The notes beneath the pieces were generated by a model. It was not told the origin of the DNA. It ran no database searches and saw only the letters and a list, made by a program, of their open reading frames with translations. Shown here one piece after another: positions 17,163-25,987 of a stretch of DNA of 64,000 nucleotides. Each line of letters starts with the position of its first letter. Position 1 is the stretch's first letter. Both the position numbers and the translations under genes were made by a program. The stretch comes from Oleiagrimonas citrea (GTDB lineage: Bacteria; Pseudomonadota; Gammaproteobacteria; Xanthomonadales; Rhodanobacteraceae): contig NZ_JAAZQD010000002.1 in the NCBI RefSeq assembly GCF_012395255.1, positions 517,929-581,928 of the forward strand, written 5' to 3'.

Positions 17163-18913
17163 CGATCGTCCTCCCCATCCGGCTTGAAGATCGACAGGTC
17201 GACCGGTACGCCGCGGTTGGCCAGCTCCTCGTAGAACTCCGGCACCGCGCCGGTAGCGTGAAAATGCCCGCGCACGCGGCCGTTGGGGCCGCCCTGGTCG
17301 CGCGCCTCGAAACGGAACAGGTCCTGGGTCTGGATGGTGCCGCTCTCGATGCCGGTGATCTCGCAGATGCAGGTGACCTTGCGCGAACCGCAGGGGAAGC
17401 GGCGCTGATGCACGATCAGGTCCGCTGCCGAGGCAATCTGCTCGCGCACCACCGACACCGGCAGGTCCATGCTCGACATCAGCACCATCACCTCCAGACG
17501 CGACAGCGCGTCGCGCGGTGAGTTGGCGTGGGCCGTGGTCAGCGAGCCCTCATGGCCGGTGTTCATCGCCTGCAGCATGTCCAGCGCCTCGCCGCCGCGG
17601 CACTCGCCGACGACGATGCGATCCGGACGCATGCGCAGCGCGTTGCGCACCAGATCGCGGATGGCGATCTCGCCCTTGCCCTCCAGATTCGCCGGACGCG
17701 CCTCCAGCGACACAAGATTGGGCTGGCTGAGCTTCAGCTCGGCGGCGTCCTCGATGGTGACGATGCGTTCGTTGTCCGGAATCGCGTTGGACAGAATGTT
17801 CAGCAACGTGGTCTTGCCCGAGCCGGTGCCGCCGGTGACGATGATGTTCCGGCGCTCGCGCACGGCCATGTGCACGAACTCGAGCATGTCCTCGCTGATC
17901 GAGCCGAACTGGAGCAGATCGTCGCCGGTCAGCTTGCGCTTGCTGAACTTTCGGATAGTCAGGCTGGGGCCGCGCAGGGCGACCGGGCTGATGACCGCAT
18001 TCACGCGCGAGCCGTCGGCCAGACGCGCGTCGACCATCGGCGAACTCTCGTCGATGCGGCGACCCAGCGGCGCGACGATGCGCTCGATGGCGGCGAGCAC
18101 CGCCTTGGCGCTGGTGAAGGTGACCGGCGAGGTCTCGATGCGGCCCTCGCGCTCGATGAAGATCTCGTCTTCGCGATTGACCATGATCTCGGTCACGCTG
18201 TCGTCGTCCAGCAGATCCTCCAGCGGTCCCAGGCCAATGGCCTCGTCCAGCACTTCCTTGGCCAGGCGACGGCGGTTGATGGTCTTCGGCAGGCGGTCGG
18301 CGAACTCACCCTCGATGATGTCCCGGATCAGCGCGGAGGTCTTCTCGCGCAGATCGCTGTCGCTCATGCCGCGCACATCGACCCGGCGCAGGTCCATCTG
18401 CCGCACCAGCGACTTGTGCACCTGGGTGCGCCACTCGAGCATGTCCTTGTCCACACGCACCGCGGGCAGGCCGGGCTTCTCCTCGACCGCCGCCGGCTTC
18501 GCGTGCTTGTGCTCGGGCACCTCGCCGGCCGGGCGCGCGTCCGTTTCCGCGACGGCTTCATCGGCGCGGGCATGATTGGCCGCCTTCTTCGGCGCCTCGA
18601 CCGTCTCGGTCTCCACGGCACGGTCCAGCAGCACGCGCAGCTCGTAGGCGCCGATGCTGACCACGTCCTCGCGGTGCAGCGGGCCGTACTCGCCGTCCAC
18701 GCGCGAGCCGTTGACCGCCACGGCCGCGCGTCCGCCGCAGACCTGGATGAACACGCCGCCGTTGCGGAACTCGAACACCGCGTGCTCGCGCGCGATGTTC
18801 CAGCCTTGCAGCACGACGAGATTGTCCTCGCCGCGCCCCACCCCACAGACTTCATTGAGGCAACGCACCTGCCGCGGCGTGCGGTTCTTGGTTTCGATCA
18901 GGACTTCGAACAC
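17159..18913 (-). CDS. tadA: Tad pilus motor ATPase CpaF/TadA with N-terminal FHA domain
   Basis: The 584-residue protein is a fusion. Residues 1-95 look like a forkhead-associated domain, which binds phosphothreonine: GR at 26-27, REH at 42-44, NG at 68-69. An acidic linker (about 100-150) leads to a full CpaF ATPase with Walker A GGTGSGKTT (361-369), a DDSVTEIMVNRED start, the RMRPDRIVVGECRGGEALDML Walker B region and the GHEGSLTTAHAN His box. CpaF powers Flp pilus extension and possibly retraction. The FHA part suggests control by a Ser/Thr kinase, or a docking role otherwise filled by TadZ. The start at 18913 is 10 bases after the secretin stop. Confidence 0.92.
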   Translation of the reverse strand: MFEVLIETKNRTPRQVRCLNEVCGVGRGEDNLVVLQGWNIAREHAVFEFRNGGVFIQVCGGRAAVAVNGSRVDGEYGPLHREDVVSIGAYELRVLLDRAVETETVEAPKKAANHARADEAVAETDARPAGEVPEHKHAKPAAVEEKPGLPAVRVDKDMLEWRTQVHKSLVRQMDLRRVDVRGMSDSDLREKTSALIRDIIEGEFADRLPKTINRRRLAKEVLDEAIGLGPLEDLLDDDSVTEIMVNREDEIFIEREGRIETSPVTFTSAKAVLAAIERIVAPLGRRIDESSPMVDARLADGSRVNAVISPVALRGPSLTIRKFSKRKLTGDDLLQFGSISEDMLEFVHMAVRERRNIIVTGGTGSGKTTLLNILSNAIPDNERIVTIEDAAELKLSQPNLVSLEARPANLEGKGEIAIRDLVRNALRMRPDRIVVGECRGGEALDMLQAMNTGHEGSLTTAHANSPRDALSRLEVMVLMSSMDLPVSVVREQIASAADLIVHQRRFPCGSRKVTCICEITGIESGTIQTQDLFRFEARDQGGPNGRVRGHFHATGAVPEFYEELANRGVPVDLSIFKPDGEDDR

Positions 18914-18923
18914 GTGCGTCTCC

Positions 18924-20252
18924 TCACTCGACGATGTCGCGACCGATCGTCTTGCGGAAGTCGTCGCGCAGACGGTTGCTCTTGTCGATCATCTTCTTGT
19001 TCTCCGGCGAATCGGGATTGACCACGAACGGCGTCACGAAGATGACCAGGTCGGTGCGGTTGGCCTGGAAGTCCCGCGAGCGGAACAGCGCGCCGAGGAT
19101 CGGGATCTGCCCGAGGCCAGGCATCTTGTCGAACGACTTGGCCGCATTGGCGTCGACCAGCCCGGAAATGACAATGGTCTGACCGGTATGCACATTGACT
19201 TCCGCCCGCGCGCGGCGGGTGATGAAACCGGGATAGCCGTTGACCGTGACACTGGGATCGATGCGGCTGATCTCGGTTTCCAGGTCCGTCGAGATGTCAC
19301 CGGCGCTGTTGACGACCGGCTCGATGTGCAGCTTGATGCCGTAGTTCTTGTACTGCACCGAAGTCGTGCCCAGGCCCTGATCGACTGGAATCGGCACTTC
19401 GCCGCCGACCAGGAAATCGGCCACGCCGCCGCTGCGCGCGGCGAGCTGCGGTTCCGCCAGTTCCCAGGCGTTGCCGGTCTGCATCATCAGGTTGATCTTC
19501 GAGGCGATCGACGTCGCGATGCCAAAATAGGCGGCCGTTCCGGACACCTGCAACGGCAGATCGCTACCCATGAACTTGGTCGGCGTCCGGTACAGCGAAT
19601 TGGTGCGCCAGTCGTGCACCAGCCCGCCGGTCGGGCCGTCGATGACCGAATCCCACTTGACGCCGATCTTGTTCATGGCGTTCTTGCGGAACTCCATGAT
19701 GCGCACCTTCATCATCACCATCGGTTTCATCTGCACGGCGTTGGCGGTGGTGAAGTCGAGCACCTGCGGATACATCTTCTTGATCGCCGCGACATGCGCC
19801 ATGTCGACCTGCGACAAATTGCTGCCGGTCAGCACGACCTTGCCCGCAATGCTGTTGACGGCGATAGCCGAGTCCGCGCCCAGCAGCTTGCGCACCAGCA
19901 CCGCCGTCTGGCCGGCGTTGCCGGCGCCGATGTGCACGGCGACGCTGCGCTGCGAGCCGTCGCGCATCCACAGCTGCAGAGACGTGTCGCCGGTCTTGTT
20001 GGCGATCAGCACCATTTCCCGACGACCGATGGTGCGCACCTCCAGCAGCTTGCCGTTGCCGACCGCTACACGACGCAGCGGTCCCGGTGCCATGCGCACC
20101 AGCGCCTGACCGCTGTACATGGTCACCTGGTCGGCAATGACAGGCGTCGCGGTCACCTCGGCCGCCGCCGATGACGGCGGAACATGCGCGTACCCGAGCA
20201 GCGTCAATGCGGCGATCGCGAGAGCGCGTGTAAATCCTTTACGAACGTCCAT
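18924..20252 (-). CDS. cpaC: Tad pilus outer-membrane secretin (CpaC/RcpA)
   Basis: The 442-residue protein has a signal peptide (to about residue 30) and an N-terminal pilus-secretin domain (LRRVAVGNGKLLEVRTIGRREM, LWMRDGSQRSV). A BON-like stretch VNSIAGKVVLTGSNLSQ follows, then a secretin core with GGVADFLVGGEVPIPVDQG and VNVHTGQTIVISGLVD, ending PILGALFRSRDFQANRTDLVIFVTP. It forms the ring through which Flp fibres leave the cell. It follows the CpaB gene by 3 bases. Confidence 0.92.
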   Translation of the reverse strand: MDVRKGFTRALAIAALTLLGYAHVPPSSAAAEVTATPVIADQVTMYSGQALVRMAPGPLRRVAVGNGKLLEVRTIGRREMVLIANKTGDTSLQLWMRDGSQRSVAVHIGAGNAGQTAVLVRKLLGADSAIAVNSIAGKVVLTGSNLSQVDMAHVAAIKKMYPQVLDFTTANAVQMKPMVMMKVRIMEFRKNAMNKIGVKWDSVIDGPTGGLVHDWRTNSLYRTPTKFMGSDLPLQVSGTAAYFGIATSIASKINLMMQTGNAWELAEPQLAARSGGVADFLVGGEVPIPVDQGLGTTSVQYKNYGIKLHIEPVVNSAGDISTDLETEISRIDPSVTVNGYPGFITRRARAEVNVHTGQTIVISGLVDANAAKSFDKMPGLGQIPILGALFRSRDFQANRTDLVIFVTPFVVNPDSPENKKMIDKSNRLRDDFRKTIGRDIVE

Positions 20253-20255
20253 GAA

Positions 20256-21026
20256 TCAACCATTCCCCCCGATGATGAATTGAATGCCGCTTCCGCGCGC
20301 GCGTCGCTGCATGCGCAGCAGATCGGCCTTGCTGAGCAATTTCAGATGGAACGGCTCATTGCTGTTCGGCGGACGCAACATCACGCGCAGAGCGCCGACT
20401 TTCTTCGCGATGCCCACGCGCTGCGCCTCGACCGGCGTCAGTTCGAGCGTGAGATTGGAATAGTGGTCGTCGCCGCTGCCGTCACTGCGCACGCCCTTGG
20501 CGCGGCGGCCCGTCGCCAGTACCAGCACGTCGCCCAGCAGCGGACGGATTCGGTCGTGCTTGTCCTCGGATGTCAGCAGCATCAGGTCGATGTGATCGCC
20601 GGGCGTGATCAGTCCGGAGATCGAGTTGGTGCTGTTGACCTGGATCGAATAGGCCACCTTGCCCGGCGCGATGATGTTGGAGAAGTGATCGCTGAGCCGC
20701 TCTACCGCACTGGCCGGAATCGGCGCACCGTGCTGCAGCGGCGCGCGCAGCACCTGCCCCAGATAGTTGCGGTAATCGGCCGGCGTGATCGCGTCGGCCG
20801 GCACGAATTCGGCCGGCACGTCGCGAGCGGCGACGCCGCTCGCGCTCAGCATGTCGCCCTTGGCCAGATCGCGCACCGGCACCACCACTTTCACGGTGCG
20901 CTGCGGCGTGGTGTGCGTGCGCTTGGCCACCTGCGTGTTCACGTAGTGCACCGCCAGGACGCTGGCCATCACGCCCAGCAGAACAGCGACCCCCAGAAAA
21001 ATGAAATTGCGATTGATCTTCGGCAT
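20256..21026 (-). CDS. cpaB: Tad pilus assembly protein CpaB/RcpC
   Basis: The 256-residue protein has one N-terminal membrane anchor (FIFLGVAVLLGVMASVLAV) and a SAF domain (about 45-110: VKVVVPVRDLAKGDMLSASG, later VPAEFVPADAIT). The CpaB-specific region follows with SISGLITPGDHIDLMLL. CpaB sits in the periplasm and helps form the channel or stabilise the secretin. The C-terminal domain is shorter than in some CpaB proteins. Confidence 0.9.
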   Translation of the reverse strand: MPKINRNFIFLGVAVLLGVMASVLAVHYVNTQVAKRTHTTPQRTVKVVVPVRDLAKGDMLSASGVAARDVPAEFVPADAITPADYRNYLGQVLRAPLQHGAPIPASAVERLSDHFSNIIAPGKVAYSIQVNSTNSISGLITPGDHIDLMLLTSEDKHDRIRPLLGDVLVLATGRRAKGVRSDGSGDDHYSNLTLELTPVEAQRVGIAKKVGALRVMLRPPNSNEPFHLKLLSKADLLRMQRRARGSGIQFIIGGNG

Positions 21027-21044
21027 GTCGAATGCAAGTCCGTC

Positions 21045-21260
21045 CTAGAACCAGGAAATGGAAAGTGTGTAGACAAAACTGGTGTACGCATCGCGCAGTG
21101 CATCCACGAGCTGGGTGACTGGCGCGGGGTTGCCGGACGTACCGACGAGGAGCACGAAAATCAGGATGCCGACCACGATGGCGTACTCGATCACCGCGCT
21201 ACCGCGCTGCCGGTCCCGGCGCCGCGGACACCGTTTCCTGCGGATCAGCCTGTGCACCAT
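21045..21260 (-). CDS. Second Flp-like class III pilin precursor
   Basis: This 71-residue protein has a basic leader (MVHRLIRRKRCPRRRDRQRG) then SAVIEYAIVVGILIFVLLVG. Cleavage after Gly would leave Glu at +5 and Tyr at +6, the exact Flp processing pattern, and a mature chain of about 50 residues with one hydrophobic helix. It is therefore a Flp pilin paralogue or minor pilin, not a TadE protein. A GGGAGGGAG ribosome site fixes the start at 21260. It lies mid-operon, just before cpaB, not at the promoter like the main flp gene. Confidence 0.75.
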   Translation of the reverse strand: MVHRLIRRKRCPRRRDRQRGSAVIEYAIVVGILIFVLLVGTSGNPAPVTQLVDALRDAYTSFVYTLSISWF

Positions 21261-21273
21261 TTCGCTCCCTCCC

Positions 21274-21936
21274 TCACGGCCGCTGCACATTGATGATCAC
21301 CTTCGAATACCCGGAGCGCCCGCGCTCGGCGACCAGCGTCAAATGGCTGTCCCCACGCGAGTAGTGCTGCACGCAGGCATCCGGGTCCGTGCAGCGCTGC
21401 CGGCCATCGGGCTTCCAGCCGTCGCCCTCCAGGCGCTCGCGGAAATAGCCGGCGTTCTGCAGCGGCGACAGGGTGTTGGTCATGGCCACCGTGCGCGCCG
21501 GCACCGGGTCGTCCGGATAACGAATGTCGTTGAAGACCTTCGAACCCATCGGATGCGGCAGCCCCTTGCCGGGTTCGAAATGCTTGGGCGCATCGCCCAC
21601 GTCGACGATGCCGATCTCGCCCTTGCTGCCGCCGGCGTAGTCGCTGACCTTGATCGTGATGTAGTAGTCGCCCTCGCGATGCCCGATGACTTTCGCCTCG
21701 CCCATCGGATTGACCACGGTCTTGCCGTGCCATGCCTTGCGATAGAAGTCGATGATCTCGGCCTGGCTCTTCTGCGAGCGGAACATGCGCGCCTGCATAT
21801 CCAGACCGTTGAAGATCATGCGTCGCGCGACCATCGTCGACCGGGTCGCTTCCGGCACCGGAACCTTCGGCCAGGAAGCGGCCGCCGCGATCAACGGCCA
21901 GGCAAGCACGAGTGCGAACCATCGCTTACTTGGCAT
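21274..21936 (-). CDS. Exported protein of unknown function in the Tad operon
   Basis: The 220-residue protein has a short signal peptide (MPSKRW, core FALVLAWPLIAAA, cleavage near residue 19). The mature part has FNGLDMQARMFRSQKSQAEI, GDYYITIKVSDYAGGSKGEIGI and a C-terminal CTDPDAC segment that could hold a disulfide. I do not recognise a family. The layout (early QAEIIDFYRKAW, later NAGYFRERLEGDGW) suggests two similar small alpha/beta units. It overlaps the TadE-like gene upstream by 11 bases, so expression is tied to the pilus. Confidence 0.65.
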   Translation of the reverse strand: MPSKRWFALVLAWPLIAAAASWPKVPVPEATRSTMVARRMIFNGLDMQARMFRSQKSQAEIIDFYRKAWHGKTVVNPMGEAKVIGHREGDYYITIKVSDYAGGSKGEIGIVDVGDAPKHFEPGKGLPHPMGSKVFNDIRYPDDPVPARTVAMTNTLSPLQNAGYFRERLEGDGWKPDGRQRCTDPDACVQHYSRGDSHLTLVAERGRSGYSKVIINVQRP

Positions 21937-22837
21937 CCTTGTACTCCACCAGCTTGTCGTGCGGCATCACGTCGGGCGCAGTCTTGCCGAAACGGAATTG
22001 ATCGAAACCGGGCGTGAAGATCCGGTTCACGATCGGAATCTTTCCGAGCACGTTGACGATGGTGCTGAGCGCCTTGTCGAACTTGTCGCCAATCAGCGCC
22101 GTGGGCACCAGTGGGCGGATGACGTTGCGCACGGTGCGCCGGTTGCCCGTGTCCACGCCCTTGCCGTCGAGGCTCTCGCCGCCGCCCGCCGCATCCCAAC
22201 TGTCGGCCAGCACCACGGTCCTGGCCGAGAAGTCCAGCTTCTCGGTCGCCAGCGAACCCAGGAACGACAGCGGCGTGCCGTCCCGTCCGACAATCTGTTC
22301 AGGCTGGACATGCACCTCGGCCGTGACCAGGCCCTTCGTGTTCGGCGGCAGATTGCCCAGGTGCTTGGTCGCCTTGCCGATGATGTTCAGTCCCTTGTCC
22401 AGGTAGCTCGGCGAAGCCGCCTGCGAATACACCGAAAGCGTCACGCCTTCGGGCTTGAGCAGCGGCTTGTCCGCAAACGTGGTCAGCATCGGGTCACCCA
22501 GGGTTTCCGGCGCCTGCACGTCGCTCTGGATGGCGGCATCGGCCGAACCGAACTGGCGCGCAAGGATCACCGTCTGCATGTGCTCCTTCTGCGGCAGCGA
22601 TTCGTCGATCAGCGCCGGATCGGCCGTGGCCGCCCAGGCGGCTTCGCGCGCCGCCGCCTGGGCACGCTGACGCAGGTGGACGTACTGGCCGATCAGCGCG
22701 ATGCCGGCGGCCAGCGGCACCAGCGCGACGAGCATGATCGCCATCTCGGCCAGGCTCTGGCCGCGTTGGCGATGCCGGGCGCATCCTCGGCTTGCAGCGC
22801 CCTTCCAGTGTCTTGTCGATGTCCTTGCTTCCTGCAC
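21926..22837 (-). CDS. TadE/TadF-like pilus assembly protein
   Basis: The 303-residue protein starts with a basic leader and the prepilin-like RQRGQSLAEMAIMLVALVPL followed by one membrane helix. Residues RQRAQAAAREAAWAA after the helix are typical for TadE/TadG N-termini. The rest is an extracytoplasmic domain with no recognised motif. The start is GTG at 22837 with GAGGGGA upstream. It belongs to the set of minor pilins or pseudopilins of the locus. Confidence 0.75.
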   Translation of the reverse strand: MQEARTSTRHWKGAASRGCARHRQRGQSLAEMAIMLVALVPLAAGIALIGQYVHLRQRAQAAAREAAWAATADPALIDESLPQKEHMQTVILARQFGSADAAIQSDVQAPETLGDPMLTTFADKPLLKPEGVTLSVYSQAASPSYLDKGLNIIGKATKHLGNLPPNTKGLVTAEVHVQPEQIVGRDGTPLSFLGSLATEKLDFSARTVVLADSWDAAGGGESLDGKGVDTGNRRTVRNVIRPLVPTALIGDKFDKALSTIVNVLGKIPIVNRIFTPGFDQFRFGKTAPDVMPHDKLVEYKDAK

Positions 22838-22869
22838 GACATGTCCCCTCGGGCCACAGCCCGCTTCGT

Positions 22870-23718
22870 TCAGCGCACCGTGTCGGGCACGCTGAATACA
22901 CGTTCGTCAAAGGGCTTCCCTACCGTGATCGACTGCGTCGTCAGATAGGACCCATCGCCACCGTCAGCCGGCTTCTCCCACAGGTTGATGGCGTCGGTGT
23001 ACGGCGAATCGCCATATGCGCCACCGGCTCCCGCCACATCGTTCGCCCCGTCGAAGCCCCAGTCTTCGGCCGCCGACAACGCGCAGTAGCGCCGTGTGGT
23101 GTCGACGTGCACGGTGCAGAGTTGGCCGTCCACCTTGCGCTGCCCTTCCTGCTTGCTGGTGCCGCCATAGCCGCGCTGATGCAGTTCGGCCATCACCTCG
23201 GCTTCCTCGTCCTTGTCGGCCTGGGTGACGGCCGCCTTCGCGCGATGCACCACAGGACCGCCCAGGTAGACAATGTGCGCATCCGCACCCTGGCCCAGCT
23301 GATGCTTCGCGCTGCTCAGTCCGGGCTGATAGAACCAGCGCTGGGACAGGTGCGTGACCTTGAACACACACGGCTGCTGACCGGAAAGCGTGAAACCCCA
23401 AGTATCGGCCTTCACGCTCAGACGATCGCCTTCGTACCAGGCCTCGTAATAGGTGCGCCCGAGCTTGCCCACGTCCTTCGCCGGAATCGGCGTGAACCCG
23501 CTGGCATGCCCGCAATCCGCGCTCGCCTGCTGATACTGGTGCTGCACCACGGGCTGGCCGTCACGCAGGGTCACCGCGGTCTGGCGCAGATGGATCGGCG
23601 GCGTCTTGCTGGCCACGTTGACGACCGCATCACTGGATGAAGGCGCGTCCCCGGCGCTGCATGCGCTGATGGAGACCAGACTCGACAGAAGGACAGCAAG
23701 GGCGATCGGACGGTACAT
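22870..23718 (-). CDS. Exported lipoprotein of unknown function in the Tad operon
   Basis: The 282-residue protein has a lipoprotein signal with lipobox ISAC (Cys19 or so). The mature chain holds several Cys residues and stretches such as TWGFTLSGQQPCVFKVTHLSQRW kept here in part (TLSGQQPCVFKVTHL), HIVYLGGPVVHRAKAAV and CTVHVDTTRRYCAL. No known domain could be named. The start at 23718 is chosen for its GAGGA ribosome site and signal peptide; an ATG at 23748 has no such site. It lies between TadG and TadE-like genes, so a role at the outer membrane in pilus assembly is plausible but inferred. Confidence 0.65.
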   Translation of the reverse strand: MYRPIALAVLLSSLVSISACSAGDAPSSSDAVVNVASKTPPIHLRQTAVTLRDGQPVVQHQYQQASADCGHASGFTPIPAKDVGKLGRTYYEAWYEGDRLSVKADTWGFTLSGQQPCVFKVTHLSQRWFYQPGLSSAKHQLGQGADAHIVYLGGPVVHRAKAAVTQADKDEEAEVMAELHQRGYGGTSKQEGQRKVDGQLCTVHVDTTRRYCALSAAEDWGFDGANDVAGAGGAYGDSPYTDAINLWEKPADGGDGSYLTTQSITVGKPFDERVFSVPDTVR

Positions 23719-23750
23719 GTAGTTCCTCGAAACAGATGGGTTGTTCATGG

Positions 23751-25409
23751 TCAATGCAACAGGCACGGCAACGGCACCGGTGTCACGCCGCTGCCGGCAT
23801 ACAGCACCTCGATGCCATGACGCACACTGCATGGCGTGTCCACCAGCCGCGCCTGCCAGTACGGGCTGAACAGGCTGCCGAGCTCGCGCTTGCCCGGACT
23901 GACCAGATTCGCGAACAGACTGCGCGGACGGCTGAAGTAGACCTGTGCGGAACCCACGGCCGTCATCTGATCGGCGAGGGTCTTGTCCGGCACTTTGAAG
24001 TTGGGCTTGGCCAGGGCATTGCTGCTGGCCGAAGTTGCCGGCGCATCCGTACTGCCCAGTCCGTCCAGGTTGTCACTGGTGTGCACGGTATTCATCGGCT
24101 GCTCGACCAGCACGGTGAAGATCGGCCCGACATCGTTGGCCTCCACACCATTGTCCGCGGCACTCTTTCCGTTGAGGTACGGCACGGTGGCCTTGTTCGG
24201 ATCGATGTCGTCGTAATCCTGCAGCCCCGGCGCGGTGCCGTACGTCTTGATCCAGACCTTGTCCGAACCGCCCATCGCAGGGCTGCTCAGCACCAGGCTG
24301 CTGGCCGCATTGTTCCTGAGCGCACCCGAATACGGGTCGTAGTGCCGGTTGTCGGTCTCGTAGCCCGCGTTCCATCCACTACCACTGTGATAGCCGGGAC
24401 TGGCCAGACTGCGGAACGATTCCTGCGGCGGATTCTTGACCGCGGCGCCGCCGCCCCAGGCCAGCGGCACATTGATATTGATCACGCACCCCCAGAAGCC
24501 GCACAGCCATTTGAACCGCACATTCAGCGTGTCGATGCCGACCCAGTTCTTGTAGTCGATGAGATCGGTTCCGCCGCGCTTCTTGATCGGGCCGATGCTG
24601 CCGTTGCGCTGCTTGGAGAATCCATCGCGCGCCTCCATCACCACGTTGGCGAAACGCTCGGCGCCGTCACGGTCCGCGCTGCGGGTACTGATGTGGTAAC
24701 GGCGCGTGTAGGTGATGGCTTCCTGGATGCCCTTGAGCAGAATCGTGCGGCCCCGCCAGTCAAGCTGGGCCTTGCCATCGGTATTCTTCGCGATGATGTC
24801 GGGCACGATCTTCTGAGCCTCCCAGGCCTCGCCCACCGTGATGAGCCGGGATGCCTTCGAGTACGCGTCGTTGAGAATCGCGATCGCGGTCGTGGCCACC
24901 GAGAACACGTGCTGCATGACATCGCGCATCTCCTGCACGGCCGTCTTCACCTCGTTCAGCACGGTGACGACTTCCTGCAGTGCGGCACCGATCTCGGCGC
25001 CGACGATGCTGAAGTCGAACAGGATCGCGATGGCCTGCACCGCATCCTTGAAATTGTCGGTGCCGCGCAACGCGAAGTTCATCCATGAGTACCAGCTGAC
25101 GAACTGTGCCACGGCCACTTCGTTGGCGACTTCCGCACGGTTCATGTAGGCGACGAGGTTGTACGCGCGCGCCTGCTGCACCGCCGCGCTGTAGGCGGCC
25201 GCATCCGCGGCATTCACCAGCTGCACTTTCTTGTTGACCGCCTGCCCGGTGTTGAACAGCACGATCACGCCGATACAAAGAACCAGCAACGCGATCATGC
25301 CCAGCACCAACGCCTGGCCGCGCATGCGCGATGCGCACGCGACCACGCGCAGGCGGTTCACGGCACGTGCCGTGAACACCGGAACTCCATTTCTGATCCG
25401 TGCAAGCAT
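23751..25409 (-). CDS. tadG: TadG-like pilus assembly protein
   Basis: The 552-residue protein has the Tad N-terminal region: RGQALVLGMIALLVLCIGVI membrane helix, then VNAADAAAYSAAVQQARAYN and LVAYMNRAEVANEVAVAQ. A large extracytoplasmic domain of about 450 residues follows without recognised enzymatic motif. TadG proteins help anchor or assemble Flp fibres across the envelope. The start at 25409 follows AAGGGGGA. It is the first gene after flp and the flp hairpin, and leads the long assembly part of the operon. Confidence 0.82.
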   Translation of the reverse strand: MLARIRNGVPVFTARAVNRLRVVACASRMRGQALVLGMIALLVLCIGVIVLFNTGQAVNKKVQLVNAADAAAYSAAVQQARAYNLVAYMNRAEVANEVAVAQFVSWYSWMNFALRGTDNFKDAVQAIAILFDFSIVGAEIGAALQEVVTVLNEVKTAVQEMRDVMQHVFSVATTAIAILNDAYSKASRLITVGEAWEAQKIVPDIIAKNTDGKAQLDWRGRTILLKGIQEAITYTRRYHISTRSADRDGAERFANVVMEARDGFSKQRNGSIGPIKKRGGTDLIDYKNWVGIDTLNVRFKWLCGFWGCVININVPLAWGGGAAVKNPPQESFRSLASPGYHSGSGWNAGYETDNRHYDPYSGALRNNAASSLVLSSPAMGGSDKVWIKTYGTAPGLQDYDDIDPNKATVPYLNGKSAADNGVEANDVGPIFTVLVEQPMNTVHTSDNLDGLGSTDAPATSASSNALAKPNFKVPDKTLADQMTAVGSAQVYFSRPRSLFANLVSPGKRELGSLFSPYWQARLVDTPCSVRHGIEVLYAGSGVTPVPLPCLLH

Positions 25410-25636
25410 GATGTCCCCCTTCCCCGGGGCAACGCGAAAACAATGCCCCGCATCGCGCTGCATCCGACGCACGCAGTTCCCGTTCTCGCTTCTTCCTGAG
25501 TTCGAACAGTCAACGCGCTCCAACGCGCTCACTGCCCGTTTCGAATCGACGGAAACCCGCGCTCCCGACCCGCAAGTCGAGAACGTTCAGACGCAGCGTG
25601 TGATGTCTTGAGTAAAAACCGGGAGCGATATCCGCA

Positions 25637-25676
25637 TTTTGCGCTGACCGACAGCCGAACCGCGGTCAGCGCAAAA
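25637..25676 (-). other. Strong hairpin between flp and the assembly genes
   Basis: A perfect 14-bp inverted repeat (25637-25650 with 25663-25676) with a 12-base loop begins 11 bases past the flp stop. The arms end in A/T runs on the wrong side for a classic terminator, so it more likely protects the flp message from decay or attenuates readthrough. The 227 bases from 25410 to 25636 hold no gene, only a tandem CAACGCGCTC pair at 25511-25530. Confidence 0.65.
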
Positions 25677-25687
25677 TCGCGCGGAGA

Positions 25688-25987
25688 TCAGCCGCCACCG
25701 TCGCCGCTGTTCACATCGCTGTGATAGTTGGCGAGGTTCTTCGCGTTGTCGCCCTCGGTGGCCGCATTGCTGGCCTGCTGGCCCGCATTGTCCATCTGCG
25801 TCTTGCCCGAGTTGCCGGACAACTCCTGAGCCATGGCGCCGACTTGCTCGCGCGCGGTGTGGCCGAAGTAGGTGACCGCGCCGATGGCGGCGATGGCGAT
25901 CAGTGCAGTGATGATGATGTACTCGGTCATTCCCTGACCGCGCTGCCGGACGCGGATTCCGTTTCGGCGTTCGCTGTGCAGTTTCAT
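25688..25987 (-). CDS. flp: Flp-family type IVb pilin, major subunit
   Basis: The 99-residue prepilin has a basic leader ending RQRG, then QGMTEYIIITALIAIAAIG, the canonical Flp motif with Glu at +5 and Tyr at +6, processed by a TadV/CpaA-type peptidase. The mature pilin has one hydrophobic helix and a polar Asn/Ser/Gly-rich tail. It is the first gene of the Tad operon and the probable fibre subunit for adhesion and biofilm. No prepilin peptidase gene is visible in the window. Confidence 0.92.
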   Translation of the reverse strand: MKLHSERRNGIRVRQRGQGMTEYIIITALIAIAAIGAVTYFGHTAREQVGAMAQELSGNSGKTQMDNAGQQASNAATEGDNAKNLANYHSDVNSGDGGG

